A stretch of 64,000 bases of DNA from Aquibacillus sediminis (GCF_005870085.1 NZ_SZNM01000010.1:61302-125301), one strand, 5' to 3'. Counted from the first letter of the stretch, positions 53,864 to 62,878 are shown. Program-made: numbers and translations. The notes: generated by a model from the sequence alone, not told the origin.

Positions 53864-54730
53864 ATGGATGAAAAGCTAAGAGAAATTGTCTTAGAGCATA
53901 GCGATACAATTGTAAAAAAGTGGTTGGTGGAAGTTTCAAGTGAACGAATGAATGACTATCCTTCCGCAATTTCAAATGAATTATTTGAAAGTACGAATCG
54001 AGAATTTGTAAATGTCATTTTTACTAGTGTTGACCAACAAGAAATCACTTCTGAATTAGGTGACTTTTCTGAACGGTTAATTAAATTAGGGTGGCCGTTA
54101 AGCTATTTAACAGATGGATTGCAAGCGTTTAGAAGGGTTACGATTGACTTTCTTTTAACCCGTTCAGAAAAAGTAGACACGGATCAGTTTGCATCCGTAT
54201 TGGATATGGTCGATAGCTGGGTTGACCCAATTATTAATCAGCTTGTAAATGAATACTCTGGTAATTGGGAGCATACGCTTTCCATGCAGCAAACTGCATT
54301 AAAGGAACTGTCAGCCCCATTAATCCCGGTAATGGACAATATTACTATTATGCCATTAGTGGGAACGATTGATACGGAAAGAGCTAAATTAATCATGGAA
54401 AACTTATTAGATGGGGTTATTAAACATAATGCCGAGGTTGTTCTAATGGATATCACAGGTGTACCTGTTGTGGATACCATGGTGGCTCATCATATTATTC
54501 AAGCAGCTGAAGCTGTTAGATTAATAGGTTCTCAGTGTATCTTGGTTGGAATTCGCCCTGAAATTGCTCAAACCATTGTGAATTTAGGAATTGATTTAAG
54601 AAAATTCCCTACCAAGAGTTCCTTGCAAAAAGGGTTCCAAACGGCACTAGAATTAACAAATCGAAAAATTGTTTACACAAAGAAAGATGATGATATTGAA
54701 AACTTATTAGATTCTCTAGATGGGGAGTGA
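53864..54730 (+). CDS. rsbR: Stressosome co-antagonist RsbR
   Basis: Core subunit of the stressosome, the large RsbR/RsbS complex that holds RsbT until stress. The N-terminal non-heme-globin-like sensor domain covers about residues 1-145 and the C-terminal STAS domain about 152-270. The two phosphorylated threonines of B. subtilis RsbRA have exact counterparts at Thr171 (IDTERA) and Thr205 (VVDTMV). The ATG at 53864 has ggtggtgg upstream and gives 288 residues. It opens the eight-gene rsb-sigB cluster and is coupled to rsbS. Confidence 0.92.
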   Translation: MDEKLREIVLEHSDTIVKKWLVEVSSERMNDYPSAISNELFESTNREFVNVIFTSVDQQEITSELGDFSERLIKLGWPLSYLTDGLQAFRRVTIDFLLTRSEKVDTDQFASVLDMVDSWVDPIINQLVNEYSGNWEHTLSMQQTALKELSAPLIPVMDNITIMPLVGTIDTERAKLIMENLLDGVIKHNAEVVLMDITGVPVVDTMVAHHIIQAAEAVRLIGSQCILVGIRPEIAQTIVNLGIDLRKFPTKSSLQKGFQTALELTNRKIVYTKKDDDIENLLDSLDGE

Positions 54731-54734
54731 GGAC

Positions 54735-55091
54735 TTGCGAATACCTATTTTAAAACTACACAATTATCTTCTTATCTCGATTCAAATTGATTTAGATGAT
54801 AAAACAGCAATCCAATTTCAAGAGGATCTACTTAACAAAATTCATAGCAGTGGGGCTACAGGGGTTGTGATTGATCTAACTTCTGTCGATATTATTGATT
54901 CATTTATCGCAAAGGTTCTCGGAGATGTTGTGTCCATGTCGGATTTAATGGGGGCGAAGGTTGTTCTAACGGGTATTCAGCCTGCAGTTGCAATGACACT
55001 AATTGACTTAGGCATTCATTTGCAGGATGTACCAACAGCGTTAGATTTAGAGCAAGGATTAATTAAACTACGCCAGGAATTGGAGGATTAA
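54735..55091 (+). CDS. rsbS: Stressosome antagonist RsbS
   Basis: STAS-domain scaffold that sequesters the kinase RsbT. The phosphoacceptor is Ser56 in [15 protein letters not shown]. The protein is 118 residues and very close to B. subtilis RsbS, which also starts with an MR-x-PILKL-type sequence. I therefore chose the TTG at 54735 over the ATG at 54720; ggggagtgagg precedes it. It starts four bases after the rsbR stop and ends three bases before the rsbT start. Confidence 0.94.
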   Translation: MRIPILKLHNYLLISIQIDLDDKTAIQFQEDLLNKIHSSGATGVVIDLTSVDIIDSFIAKVLGDVVSMSDLMGAKVVLTGIQPAVAMTLIDLGIHLQDVPTALDLEQGLIKLRQELED

Positions 55092-55094
55092 ATG

Positions 55095-55508
55095 ATGAAC
55101 TTCCAATCCTGTGTTGATATAAAAAAAGAATGGGATATTGTAGGGGCAAGGCAACTTGGTAGAGAACGTGCCAAAGCGATAGGGTTTGGTACCGTAGATC
55201 AAGCGAGAATTGCTACAGCAATTTCCGAGCTGGCTCGTAATATTTATTTATATGCTGGTAGTGGTGTTATTTGTTTCGAAACGATTGACGAAATCGATCG
55301 TAAAGGTATTTGTATTATAGCGGAAGATAATGGGCCAGGGATTCATGATATAAGTAAAGTGATGGAAGATGGTTTTTCCACATCTGGAGGATTAGGTGCA
55401 GGTTTGCCTGGTGTGAAACGATTGATGGATCAGTTTGATATCGTATCAGACCAGGAACAAGGAACAAAAATCCGAACAGTAAAGTGGGTCCCTCAGAGGA
55501 GGTTTTAG
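55095..55508 (+). CDS. rsbT: Serine/threonine kinase RsbT
   Basis: Switch kinase that phosphorylates RsbR and RsbS, then leaves the stressosome and activates the phosphatase RsbU. GHKL-type ATPase motifs: ISELARNIYLYAG (N-box), AEDNGPGI (G1) and GGLGAGLPGVKRLMD (G2). The length is 137. The ATG at 55095 (reading MNFQSCV, as in B. subtilis MNDQSCV) is eight bases from tggagg; the ATG one codon earlier is closer. It is followed after five bases by rsbU. Confidence 0.95.
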   Translation: MNFQSCVDIKKEWDIVGARQLGRERAKAIGFGTVDQARIATAISELARNIYLYAGSGVICFETIDEIDRKGICIIAEDNGPGIHDISKVMEDGFSTSGGLGAGLPGVKRLMDQFDIVSDQEQGTKIRTVKWVPQRRF

Positions 55509-55513
55509 ATTGA

Positions 55514-56503
55514 ATGGAAAATTATCGTTACTATTTAAAGCGCTATATCGATACACAAGATGAATCAGCACTTTATCAAGCAGAACAACTTAGTAAATTG
55601 TACATTCAAAATAAAATTTCCCCAGAAGAAATTATTAATAAACATATTCAGGCATTAAAAGATTTATTTCCACACCTACCGAAGGAAATTGACTTATCGA
55701 TGAACTTTTTATTAGAAACGATGATTTCTTATGGATTAGCTTATCAAGAACACCAATCGATGCGAAAGCAACAATTGTCGTTGCGCTCAGAGATGGAATT
55801 AGCAGCTAATATGCAACAAACGCTGTTATTAACGGAAACACCAAATATAAAGGGATTAGATATTGGTGCCGTTAGTGTTCCGGCAAAACAGTTAAATGGT
55901 GATTATTATCATTTTTCTACAGATAAAAATGGTCGGTTTGGGGTGGCGATTGCGGATGTAATTGGGAAAGGGATGCCAGCTGCGCTTGCTATGTCGATGA
56001 TTAAGTACTCGGTTGATAGTTTTTCCGATCATCATCCTAAGCCAAGTTCATTGTTAGAAAAATTGAACCGAGTTGTAGAGAATAATGTGGAACCGGGTAT
56101 GTTCATTACGATGTTGTATGGATTATACAATCCAATTACGGAAAAATTCATGTATGCAACAGCAGGGCATGAACCAGGGTTTTTCTATGATGCAACCAAA
56201 AATGAATTTACAGAAATTGAAGGTAGAGGGCTTGTTTTAGGTGTGTCTGACGATACGACTTATCAAGAGTATGAGCTTGCATTACAAGATGGCGACATCA
56301 TTTTTCTGTTAACAGATGGTGTTACAGAATGTCGGATTGGGGATCGTTTTATTGAACGTCAAGAAGTGTTAGAAGTGATTAAACATTATATGCACTTACC
56401 AGCACAAACTTTAGTAGAGAAAGTTTATAAACATTTTGAACGTTTACAGGAGTTTCAATTACGAGATGATTTTACCCTGATAATGATTCGTAAACAGGTT
56501 TGA
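55514..56503 (+). CDS. rsbU: PP2C-type phosphatase RsbU
   Basis: Dephosphorylates RsbV-P when bound by RsbT, passing environmental stress to sigma-B. The N-terminal four-helix RsbT-binding domain (1-85) contains LYQAEQLSKLYIQ and SYGLAYQEHQSMR. The PP2C/SpoIIE domain (about 115-329) has the metal ligands in LNGDYYHF and IADVIGKGMPAALA, and DGVTE near the end. It has 329 residues. The stop codon lies inside the sigma-B promoter that drives rsbV. Confidence 0.95.
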   Translation: MENYRYYLKRYIDTQDESALYQAEQLSKLYIQNKISPEEIINKHIQALKDLFPHLPKEIDLSMNFLLETMISYGLAYQEHQSMRKQQLSLRSEMELAANMQQTLLLTETPNIKGLDIGAVSVPAKQLNGDYYHFSTDKNGRFGVAIADVIGKGMPAALAMSMIKYSVDSFSDHHPKPSSLLEKLNRVVENNVEPGMFITMLYGLYNPITEKFMYATAGHEPGFFYDATKNEFTEIEGRGLVLGVSDDTTYQEYELALQDGDIIFLLTDGVTECRIGDRFIERQEVLEVIKHYMHLPAQTLVEKVYKHFERLQEFQLRDDFTLIMIRKQV

Positions 56504-56523
56504 TGATTAAGATAAACGGGTAG
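56498..56523 (+). promoter_or_regulatory. Sigma-B promoter upstream of rsbV
   Basis: GTTTGA (56498-56503) and GGGTAG (56518-56523) with a 14-base spacer match the sigma-B consensus GTTTAA-N12-14-GGGTAT in ten of twelve positions. The position between rsbU and rsbV is the same as the autoregulatory sigma-B promoter of B. subtilis. Confidence 0.8.
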
Positions 56524-56568
56524 ATGTAATGTACATATGACAAACTTTGATGGAGGGGAAAATGTAAT

Positions 56569-56901
56569 ATGAACCTAGATATAAAAACGACTGAAATTGG
56601 TGCGTCACATTATATTGTTTCCCTTTTCGGTGAAATTGATGCCTATACAGCTCCACAGTTAAAAGATACTTTATTATCATTGATAGAAAAACAGGGGCAG
56701 CTTATAGAGGTTGATTTGCAACAAGTAAACTACATGGATAGCACGGGTTTAGGTGTGTTTATAAGTGCATTAAAATCAACGAAGGAAAATGGTGGAGAGG
56801 TACGTTTGATTCATTTGCAAGAAAGAGTGAGGCGCTTGTTTACAATAACTGGACTGGATAGTGTGATCACAATAGATTCGACGGTACGGGGTGGCAATTA
56901 A
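56569..56901 (+). CDS. rsbV: Anti-anti-sigma factor RsbV
   Basis: When unphosphorylated it binds RsbW and frees sigma-B. It is a STAS protein of 110 residues with the phosphoacceptor Ser58 in NYMDSTGLGVFISAL. The start has a strong gatggagggg site. It is the first gene behind the internal sigma-B promoter, so rsbV-rsbW-sigB-rsbX can be induced separately from the upstream genes. Ends two bases before rsbW. Confidence 0.95.
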   Translation: MNLDIKTTEIGASHYIVSLFGEIDAYTAPQLKDTLLSLIEKQGQLIEVDLQQVNYMDSTGLGVFISALKSTKENGGEVRLIHLQERVRRLFTITGLDSVITIDSTVRGGN

Positions 56902-56903
56902 TT

Positions 56904-57380
56904 ATGAAATCGTTTGACTTTATTGAAATGAAGGTCCCTGCAAAACCAGATTATGTTGGTGTTGTTCGATTAAGCACGTCTGGAATTGCTAATCGAATGG
57001 GGTTTGCATATGATGACTTGGAGGATCTTAAGGTTGCTGTATCAGAGGCAATGACAAATACCGTTACGCATGCCTACGAGGGAAAAGGAGAAGGGGAAGT
57101 AACGATTGGCTTTGGGATTTATGAGGATCGCTTAGAAATTATGGTTGCAGATCACGGGGATAGTTTTGATTTAAATGAAGTAAAGGATGAGATCGGACCA
57201 TATCAACAGTCAGAATCCATTGAAAATTTACGTGAAGGTGGTTTTGGTCTTTTTCTAATTGATGCTCTAATGGATAAGTTAGAAATAAAAAATGATTCAG
57301 GAGTAATTGTGTTAATGACAAAGTTCCTTCACGGATCAGAGGTGGGATTAGATGACGACCAAATCTCAACCACACAATAG
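56904..57380 (+). CDS. rsbW: Anti-sigma-B factor / serine kinase RsbW
   Basis: Binds and inactivates sigma-B and phosphorylates RsbV. The GHKL kinase motifs are VSEAMTNTVTHAY (N-box), VADHGDSFD (G1) and LREGGFGLFLIDALMD (G2). The length of 158 is usual. It has acggggtgg upstream of the ATG. The last 29 bases overlap the start of sigB, so anti-sigma and sigma are produced in a fixed ratio. Confidence 0.95.
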   Translation: MKSFDFIEMKVPAKPDYVGVVRLSTSGIANRMGFAYDDLEDLKVAVSEAMTNTVTHAYEGKGEGEVTIGFGIYEDRLEIMVADHGDSFDLNEVKDEIGPYQQSESIENLREGGFGLFLIDALMDKLEIKNDSGVIVLMTKFLHGSEVGLDDDQISTTQ

Positions 57381-58143
57381 ACGTGAGGATGAGGTTTATC
57401 AATGGATAAGACATCTTCAAACAAATCCTGATGATAAAGTTGTCCAAGAGAAAATCGTGTTAGCTTATCATGAGCTAGTTAAGTCTGTTGCCAAGAAGTA
57501 TGCGAAAAATCGTATGATTCATGAGGATTTAATCCAAGTAGGTATGTTAGGATTATTAGCGGCAATTAGAAGATATGATCCTAGCCTAGGTAAATCGTTT
57601 GAATCATTTGCGATTCCAACCATCATTGGTGAAATTAAGCGATTTATTCGTGATAAGACATGGAGTGTCCATGTACCACGAAGAATTAAAGAGTTGGGAC
57701 CTAAAATTAAGAAAGCGGTAGAAGAACTCACATTGGAACAACAAAGATCCCCATCGATTCAAGAAATCGCCGATTATTTAGATGTTTCAGAAGAAGATGT
57801 TCTAGAAACAATGGAAATGAGTAAAAGCTATAAAGCATTGTCCGTTGATAAAAAAGTGGAAGCTGATGCAGACGGTAGTACCGTTTCTATTTTAGATCTA
57901 ATCGGTAATCATGATGAAGGATTTGAAAATATTGATAAACAATTGGTATTAGAAAAAGTATTCCCTATTCTAACGGAACGTGAACGGCAAATTTTGATGT
58001 GTACCTATTACGACAATAGGAGTCAAAAGGAAACAGGGGAATTGTTAGGAATTTCGCAAATGCATGTTTCAAGGCTACAAAGACGAGCGCTAAGGAAACT
58101 GCGAGAAGCCCTGCAAACAGATAGCTCGGGGGTCATAAATTGA
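57352..58143 (+). CDS. sigB: RNA polymerase sigma-B factor
   Basis: General stress sigma factor. A sigma-70 family protein of 263 residues without region 1. Region 2 is HEDLIQVGMLGLLAAIRRYD followed by FESFAIPTIIGEIKRFIRDK; region 3 is SPSIQEIADYLDVSEEDVLE; region 4 is LTERERQILMCTYYDNRSQKETGELLGISQMHVSRLQRRA. The start lies in the 3' end of rsbW with gaggtggga upstream. Its stop overlaps the rsbX start (TGATG). It should recognise the promoter at 56498-56523. Confidence 0.96.
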   Translation: MTTKSQPHNRREDEVYQWIRHLQTNPDDKVVQEKIVLAYHELVKSVAKKYAKNRMIHEDLIQVGMLGLLAAIRRYDPSLGKSFESFAIPTIIGEIKRFIRDKTWSVHVPRRIKELGPKIKKAVEELTLEQQRSPSIQEIADYLDVSEEDVLETMEMSKSYKALSVDKKVEADADGSTVSILDLIGNHDEGFENIDKQLVLEKVFPILTERERQILMCTYYDNRSQKETGELLGISQMHVSRLQRRALRKLREALQTDSSGVIN

Positions 58144-58736
58144 TGGGAACAGACAATTGTATGGACGTTTCTGTCTATCAAAAGGCAAAAGAGGGAAATT
58201 ATTATTGTGGTGATAGTTACTTCTTTAAAGAGAAAGAAGATGAATTTATTTGTGCGCTAGCAGACGGACTAGGTAGTGGTGAATATGCGAAAGAATCTTC
58301 AGAAGCCGTAATGGAAATGATTGAGCAAAATCCTGAAATGTCTGTTAAACAGTTAATGAAACAAGCGCAAAAAGTATTAATTGGAAAAAGGGGCGTAGTT
58401 CTCGGTATTCTGAAAATTAACTTTCATGCGAACAACTTCTCTTTCTCTTCGGTAGGAAATATCGGTCTGATGACGATCACATCCAACTGTAAAAAACAGC
58501 GGAATATACCTAATGCTGGTTATCTTGGGGGGTATGAACGTCCCGTTAAGGTTTTAGAAGGTGCTATTTCTGATGGCATGATGTTCCTTATGTTTTCCGA
58601 CGGTGTTCGGTCGAGTGATTTATCTTCTACATATCTTTATGGAAAAGATGTTCAAACGATTACGAGTAAATTTCCCATCCAAGACGATCGGCCTACAGAT
58701 GACACTACATTGATTGCAATGAAATACAAGAAATGA
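58143..58736 (+). CDS. rsbX: PP2C-type phosphatase RsbX
   Basis: Dephosphorylates RsbS and RsbR to reset the stressosome after stress, a negative feedback branch. It is a short PP2C domain of 197 residues: NYYCGDSYFF and ALADGLGSGEYA carry metal-binding Asp residues, and LMFSDGVRSSDL the distal one. The ATG at 58143 overlaps the sigB stop; gggggtc lies upstream. Last gene of the operon, with a terminator close behind. Confidence 0.92.
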   Translation: MGTDNCMDVSVYQKAKEGNYYCGDSYFFKEKEDEFICALADGLGSGEYAKESSEAVMEMIEQNPEMSVKQLMKQAQKVLIGKRGVVLGILKINFHANNFSFSSVGNIGLMTITSNCKKQRNIPNAGYLGGYERPVKVLEGAISDGMMFLMFSDGVRSSDLSSTYLYGKDVQTITSKFPIQDDRPTDDTTLIAMKYKK

Positions 58737-58766
58737 AGAATAATTCGAACGTGGTATAAAAACACC

Positions 58767-58800
58767 GAAAGCTCTTATTCTGAGGAATAGGGCTTTTTAT
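58767..58800 (+). terminator. sigB operon terminator
   Basis: GAAAGCTCTTATTC pairs with GAATAGGGCTTTTT around TGAG and is followed by a T-rich run. Confidence 0.82.
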
Positions 58801-58873
58801 TTTGCTAACATTTTAGGAAAAAATGATATAGTTTGATAAAATAGAGTAGAGAAGTCGTAAGGAGGATAAATAC

Positions 58874-61042
58874 GTGAGTGTAGCTACACAAAAACAAGAG
58901 TTAATAACCTGGGTAACAAAAGAAACGAAATTAGCAGAGTCTCCTATAAAACAAGTCATTACATTATTAGAAGAAGGTAATACAGTTCCATTTATAGCTA
59001 GGTATCGTAAGGAGCAAACGGGTGGTCTTGATGAAGTACAAATTAAAACCATTCAAGAAAAATGGGAGTATGCCCAACATTTATCAGACAGAAAACAAGA
59101 AGTTATCCGATTAATTGAAGAACAAGGAAAGTTAACACCAGAATTAAAATTAGAAATTGAACAAGCCAAAAAGCTGCAAAAAGTGGAGGATTTGTATCGT
59201 CCATATAAGCAAAAAAGAAGAACTCGAGCAACGATTGCCAAAGAAAAAGGTCTAGAGCCTTTAGCTCAGTTAGTTTGGGAACAAGAAATTCAAGAACTTG
59301 ACCAAGAAGCAAAAAGCTATCTGTCGGAGGAACAAGAATTAACGACGATTGAAGATGTGCTAGCTGGTGTCAATGACATTATTGCGGAGTGGATTTCAGA
59401 TGATCCAACTTATCGAGATTACATAAGAGATAAAACATTTAAGCAGGGATCGATTCAATCAGAGGTAAAGAAAAAAGAAGCCGATGAAAAAGGCGTTTAT
59501 GAAATGTATTATGACTATCAAGAACCAGTAAGGACGATTGTGTCGCACCGAGTGTTGGCTTTGAATCGGGGCGAAAAAGAAGGAATTATAAAAGTGGGTT
59601 TAGTACCACCTGCTGAACAGATTTTGTCTTATTTAAACAAAAAGGTCATCATTGCAAACGCATCTGTAAAAGTGAAGGAATTATTGGAACAAGCAATTGA
59701 GGATAGTTATAAACGCCTCATCCAACCCTCAGTTGAAAGAGAAATAAGAAGTGAACTGTCAGATACAGCTGAGGAGCAAGCGATTGATGTATTTTCTAAA
59801 AACCTTAAGAATCTACTTTTACAGCCACCATTGAAAGGTCGGACTGTTTTAGGTGTTGATCCTGCTTTCCGTACTGGGTGTAAGCTAGCTGTCATTGATG
59901 AAACAGGGAAGGTCCATGCGATTAATGTTATCTACCCAACTGCACCCAAACATGATGTCAAAGGTGCAGAAAAGGTCATCCTGCAGTTAATGAAGGATTT
60001 TCCAATTGAATTAATCGCAATCGGTAATGGTACAGCTTCAAGAGAGACGGAGCAATTTATCGCGGATATGATTAACAATCACAATCTTAATGTTTCCTAT
60101 ATGATTGTGAATGAAGCGGGGGCAAGTGTCTATTCTGCGTCCAAATTAGCGAGAGAGGAATTTCCGGATTTACAAGTAGAGGAAAGAAGTGCGGTTTCGA
60201 TTGCTCGCCGTGTTCAAGATCCATTGGCTGAGTTGGTTAAAATTGATCCGAAATCCATCGGTGTTGGGCAGTATCAACACGATGTCACGCAGAAAAAGTT
60301 AAATGAATCCCTAACATTTGTGGTTGAAACAGCGGTTAACCAAGTAGGGGTAAATGTAAATACTGCTTCAGCATCCTTGCTTCAGTATGTATCAGGTCTA
60401 AGTAAGACGGTAGCAAATAACGTTATTAAACAAAGAAATGAAGAAGGTAAATTTACAACACGTACCCAGTTAAAGAAGATACCTCGATTAGGAAACAAAA
60501 CGTATGAACAAAGTATTGGGTTCTTAAGAGTGCTAGATGGTAATGAACCATTGGATCGTACTCCAATTCACCCTGAAAGTTACAAGGCGACGAAAGCGCT
60601 GTTGAAAATGATTGATTGTACTACAGATGATTTGGGTACGGAAACATTACAACAAAAAATCAACAGTATATCGATTAAAGATACAGCTGCAGAACTAGAT
60701 ATAGGTGAACTGACTTTGGAGGATATCATGAAAGCATTAGTTAGTCCCGAACGTGATCCGCGTGACGATTTACCAAAGCCTTTGTTAAAACAAAATGTAC
60801 TAGCGATGGAAGATTTGCAGCAAGGAATGGAATTACAAGGAACGGTGCGTAATGTAGTTGATTTTGGAGTGTTTGTTGACATAGGAGTTAAGCAAGATGG
60901 TTTGGTTCATATTTCAAAGATGTCGAATAACTTTGTGAAACACCCAATGGACATTGCATCTGTGGGGGATGTTGTAACCGTGTGGGTGGATGATGTCGAC
61001 ATCCAAAAACAACGAATCGCGTTAACGATGGTCCAACAGTAA
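58874..61042 (+). CDS. tex: RNA-binding transcription accessory protein Tex
   Basis: A 722-residue nucleic-acid-binding protein of the Tex/Spt6 family. The N-terminal helical domain has NTVPFIARYRKEQTGGLDE. A YqgF/RNase H-like domain follows (GVDPAFRTGCKLAVIDETG), then helix-hairpin-helix repeats (VNVNTASASLLQYVSGL, KIPRLGNKTYEQSIGFLRV). A C-terminal S1 RNA-binding domain (about 648-718, GTVRNVVDFGVFVDIGVKQDG) completes it. The GTG start has gtaaggaggat upstream. It holds the same place (ydcI) after rsbX as in B. subtilis. Monocistronic. Confidence 0.94.
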   Translation: MSVATQKQELITWVTKETKLAESPIKQVITLLEEGNTVPFIARYRKEQTGGLDEVQIKTIQEKWEYAQHLSDRKQEVIRLIEEQGKLTPELKLEIEQAKKLQKVEDLYRPYKQKRRTRATIAKEKGLEPLAQLVWEQEIQELDQEAKSYLSEEQELTTIEDVLAGVNDIIAEWISDDPTYRDYIRDKTFKQGSIQSEVKKKEADEKGVYEMYYDYQEPVRTIVSHRVLALNRGEKEGIIKVGLVPPAEQILSYLNKKVIIANASVKVKELLEQAIEDSYKRLIQPSVEREIRSELSDTAEEQAIDVFSKNLKNLLLQPPLKGRTVLGVDPAFRTGCKLAVIDETGKVHAINVIYPTAPKHDVKGAEKVILQLMKDFPIELIAIGNGTASRETEQFIADMINNHNLNVSYMIVNEAGASVYSASKLAREEFPDLQVEERSAVSIARRVQDPLAELVKIDPKSIGVGQYQHDVTQKKLNESLTFVVETAVNQVGVNVNTASASLLQYVSGLSKTVANNVIKQRNEEGKFTTRTQLKKIPRLGNKTYEQSIGFLRVLDGNEPLDRTPIHPESYKATKALLKMIDCTTDDLGTETLQQKINSISIKDTAAELDIGELTLEDIMKALVSPERDPRDDLPKPLLKQNVLAMEDLQQGMELQGTVRNVVDFGVFVDIGVKQDGLVHISKMSNNFVKHPMDIASVGDVVTVWVDDVDIQKQRIALTMVQQ

Positions 61043-61047
61043 TAAAA

Positions 61048-61086
61048 CAAACAAAAATACCAGCTGTTGTCTGGTATTTTTGTTTG
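61048..61086 (+). terminator. tex terminator
   Basis: AAACAAAAATACCAG pairs perfectly with CTGGTATTTTTGTTT around an 8-base loop. Confidence 0.82.
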
Positions 61087-61214
61087 GTCATGATTTGAAA
61101 GTAGGCGTTATTGAATTAACGTTAGTTAAACTTGTAAAAGAAACTTCTTTACAGCTTCAAGATAATAATGTTTAAGGAATGCTTATAGGAAATGAGTGAT
61201 TAGTGCGTGTCTAT

Positions 61215-61319
61215 TTATTTACTACAATAAAAAAACCAACATTGATTTAGTAGTTTGATTTGATATAAATCTTTTGTATGGAACGCCTCAGCCATTTGCT
61301 TTTTAAACCATGAAGGCAT
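61215..61319 (-). CDS. cmpA: Cortex morphogenetic protein CmpA
   Basis: A 34-residue sporulation protein. The translation MPSWFKKQMAEAFHTKDL-YQIKLLNQCWFFYCSK matches the CmpA pattern (MP-x-W-x-KKQM-x-x-AF, then YQIKLLNQCW-x-FY). In B. subtilis CmpA inhibits cortex assembly until the coat basement layer is correctly placed, working with SpoIVA and ClpXP. The ATG at 61319 has a perfect caaggagg site. It lies between tex and the sprT-like gene on the opposite strand, as in B. subtilis. Below the size cut-off of most gene finders. Confidence 0.88.
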   Translation of the reverse strand: MPSWFKKQMAEAFHTKDLYQIKLLNQCWFFYCSK

Positions 61320-61594
61320 TGTCTGAACCTCCTTGACAAATGGTTAAACTAAAAATAGTATTATTTTCTATCATGGTTATTGTATAAAATGTATATCTGT
61401 TAGTTTTCTCCCGGTACAACCGCCTGTAAGACTCCCGCGTCAAAACTTGAAATGAAACGTAGATGTTTAAGTGGGAGTGAACATTCACTTACGCCCAATC
61501 AGATCAGGCTAATACGTAGTGGAAGATCCCCTTTGAGTGAAGTTTTACTTTATATATGTAGTATATGCGACTAGTTGTGGAGGTGTGAAGCTTT

Positions 61595-62053
61595 ATGTCG
61601 ATCATGACACAAGCGGAATTAGAAGAATTAGTCAATCAGCTTTCCTTGTCATTTTTTAATAAACCATTTGTTGATGATGTTGCTTTTAACTTTCGTTTAA
61701 GAACAACAGGTGGAAGGTATATTCCAAATCAAAGAAAAATTGAGTTAAATCCTAAATATCTTGATGAATTAGATTATGATGAATTTTGTGGTATTATTAA
61801 ACATGAATTATGTCATTATCATCTGCATATAGAAGGGAAAGGCTACAACCATCGAGACAAAGATTTTAGAGAACTCTTACGAAAGACAGGTTCACCAAGA
61901 TTTTGTAGTCCATTACCATCCATGGAAAAGCAGGTGAAATATCAATATAAATGTTTAGACTGTGGTCATGTCTATCATAGAGTGCGAATTGTTAATACGC
62001 AAAAATACCGCTGTGGTAAATGTAGAGGTAAACTAAAGAAAATAAAACCGTAA
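61595..62053 (+). CDS. SprT-like zinc metalloprotease-fold protein
   Basis: A 152-residue SprT family protein. The metal site HELCHYH (HExxH type) lies in the middle (GIIKHELCHYHLH). A C-terminal zinc ribbon has two Cys pairs (YKCLDCGHVYHR and KYRCGKCRGKL). Relatives in eukaryotes (Spartan) act in DNA-protein crosslink repair, but the bacterial SprT role is not established. It corresponds to B. subtilis YdcK by position after cmpA. A tgtggaggtg site lies 11 bases upstream; a second ATG three codons in is an alternative start. Confidence 0.9.
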   Translation: MSIMTQAELEELVNQLSLSFFNKPFVDDVAFNFRLRTTGGRYIPNQRKIELNPKYLDELDYDEFCGIIKHELCHYHLHIEGKGYNHRDKDFRELLRKTGSPRFCSPLPSMEKQVKYQYKCLDCGHVYHRVRIVNTQKYRCGKCRGKLKKIKP

Positions 62054-62093
62054 ACCTTAATGTTAAAATAGGGAATGAAAAAGTAAAAAAGTG

Positions 62094-62122
62094 TTGACGA
62101 AGTAAAAAATCCATGTTAAGTT
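62094..62122 (+). promoter_or_regulatory. Possible upstream promoter of the tRNA-rRNA operon
   Basis: TTGACG (62094-62099) is followed after 17 bases by TAAGTT (62117-62122). The same words TTGACGAAGT recur at 63150 inside the tRNA cluster, which supports a real promoter family. Confidence 0.4.
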
Positions 62123-62200
62123 ATATAAGCGTTTGAAAAACACATTATTAAATTATGTTAATAAAGAATTAAATATGATATAAAAACACGAAAAAAACAT

Positions 62201-62229
62201 TTGACATAATTCATTAGATGTTGTAAGAT
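62201..62229 (+). promoter_or_regulatory. Main promoter of the tRNA-rRNA operon
   Basis: A consensus TTGACA (62201-62206) and TAAGAT (62224-62229) with a 17-base spacer lie 28 bases before the first tRNA. Confidence 0.75.
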
Positions 62230-62257
62230 ATTAATCGTCGTTGATAATTCATATTGA

Positions 62258-62332
62258 TCCACCGTAGCTCAGTGGTAGAGCAATCGGCTGTTAACCGATT
62301 GGTCGTAGGTTCGAATCCTACCGGTGGAGCCA
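62258..62332 (+). tRNA. tRNA-Asn (GTT)
   Basis: The cloverleaf closes with TCCACCG / CGGTGGA. Anticodon GTT, T-arm GGTTCGAATCC, and CCA encoded. Confidence 0.96.
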
Positions 62333-62334
62333 TT

Positions 62335-62425
62335 GGAGAAGTACCCAAGTGGCTGAAGGGGCGCCCCTGCTAAGGGTGTAGGTCGCGTAAGCGGCGCGAG
62401 GGTTCAAATCCCTCCTTCTCCGCCA
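62335..62425 (+). tRNA. tRNA-Ser (GCT)
   Basis: Class II tRNA of 91 bases with a long variable arm. Acceptor GGAGAAG / CTTCTCC, anticodon GCT, CCA encoded. Confidence 0.96.
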
Positions 62426-62434
62426 TTATTAAAT

Positions 62435-62509
62435 GGCCCGTTGGTCAAGTGGTTAAGACACCGCCCTTTCACGGCGGTAACACGGGTTCGAATCCCGTAC
62501 GGGTCACCA
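62435..62509 (+). tRNA. tRNA-Glu (TTC)
   Basis: Acceptor GGCCCGT / ACGGGTC, anticodon TTC in CCTTTCACG, CCA encoded. Confidence 0.96.
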
Positions 62510-62590
62510 TTTTAAATTTTAAAGAAAAGTTTCCGCTTTGCAAAAATGAAAGACATTAATGTTAGTTATATAACTATCGTTAAAAAAGTT

Positions 62591-62667
62591 GGTCCGGTAG
62601 TTCAGTTGGTTAGAATGCCTGCCTGTCACGCAGGAGGTCGCGGGTTCGAGTCCCGTCCGGACCGCCA
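62591..62667 (+). tRNA. tRNA-Asp (GTC)
   Basis: Acceptor GGTCCGG / CCGGACC, anticodon GTC in CTGTCACG, CCA encoded. An 81-base AT-rich gap separates it from tRNA-Glu. Confidence 0.96.
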
Positions 62668-62674
62668 TTTTCAT

Positions 62675-62749
62675 TGGGCTATAGCCAAGCGGTAAGGCAA
62701 CGGTTTTTGGTACCGTCATGCGCTGGTTCGAATCCAGCTAGCCCAGCCA
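62675..62749 (+). tRNA. tRNA-Gln (TTG)
   Basis: Acceptor TGGGCTA / TAGCCCA, anticodon TTG in TTTTGGT, CCA encoded. Confidence 0.96.
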
Positions 62750-62791
62750 CTTTTATACTATCTATTACAACTGTATGATAGTATAATGATG

Positions 62792-62842
62792 ACTAGGAAC
62801 CTCTTTCGTGAAATGAAACAGAGGAAAACCTAGTTTTATTTA
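62792..62842 (+). terminator. Terminator-like hairpin inside the tRNA cluster
   Basis: ACTAGG and CCTCT pair with AGAGG and CCTAGT across two helical blocks, followed by TTTTATTTAT. It lies between tRNA-Gln and tRNA-Lys and could end or attenuate transcription of the first five tRNAs. Confidence 0.55.
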
Positions 62843-62878
62843 TGCTTTTTGAAAGCGAAGATGGTTGAACTATAACAT

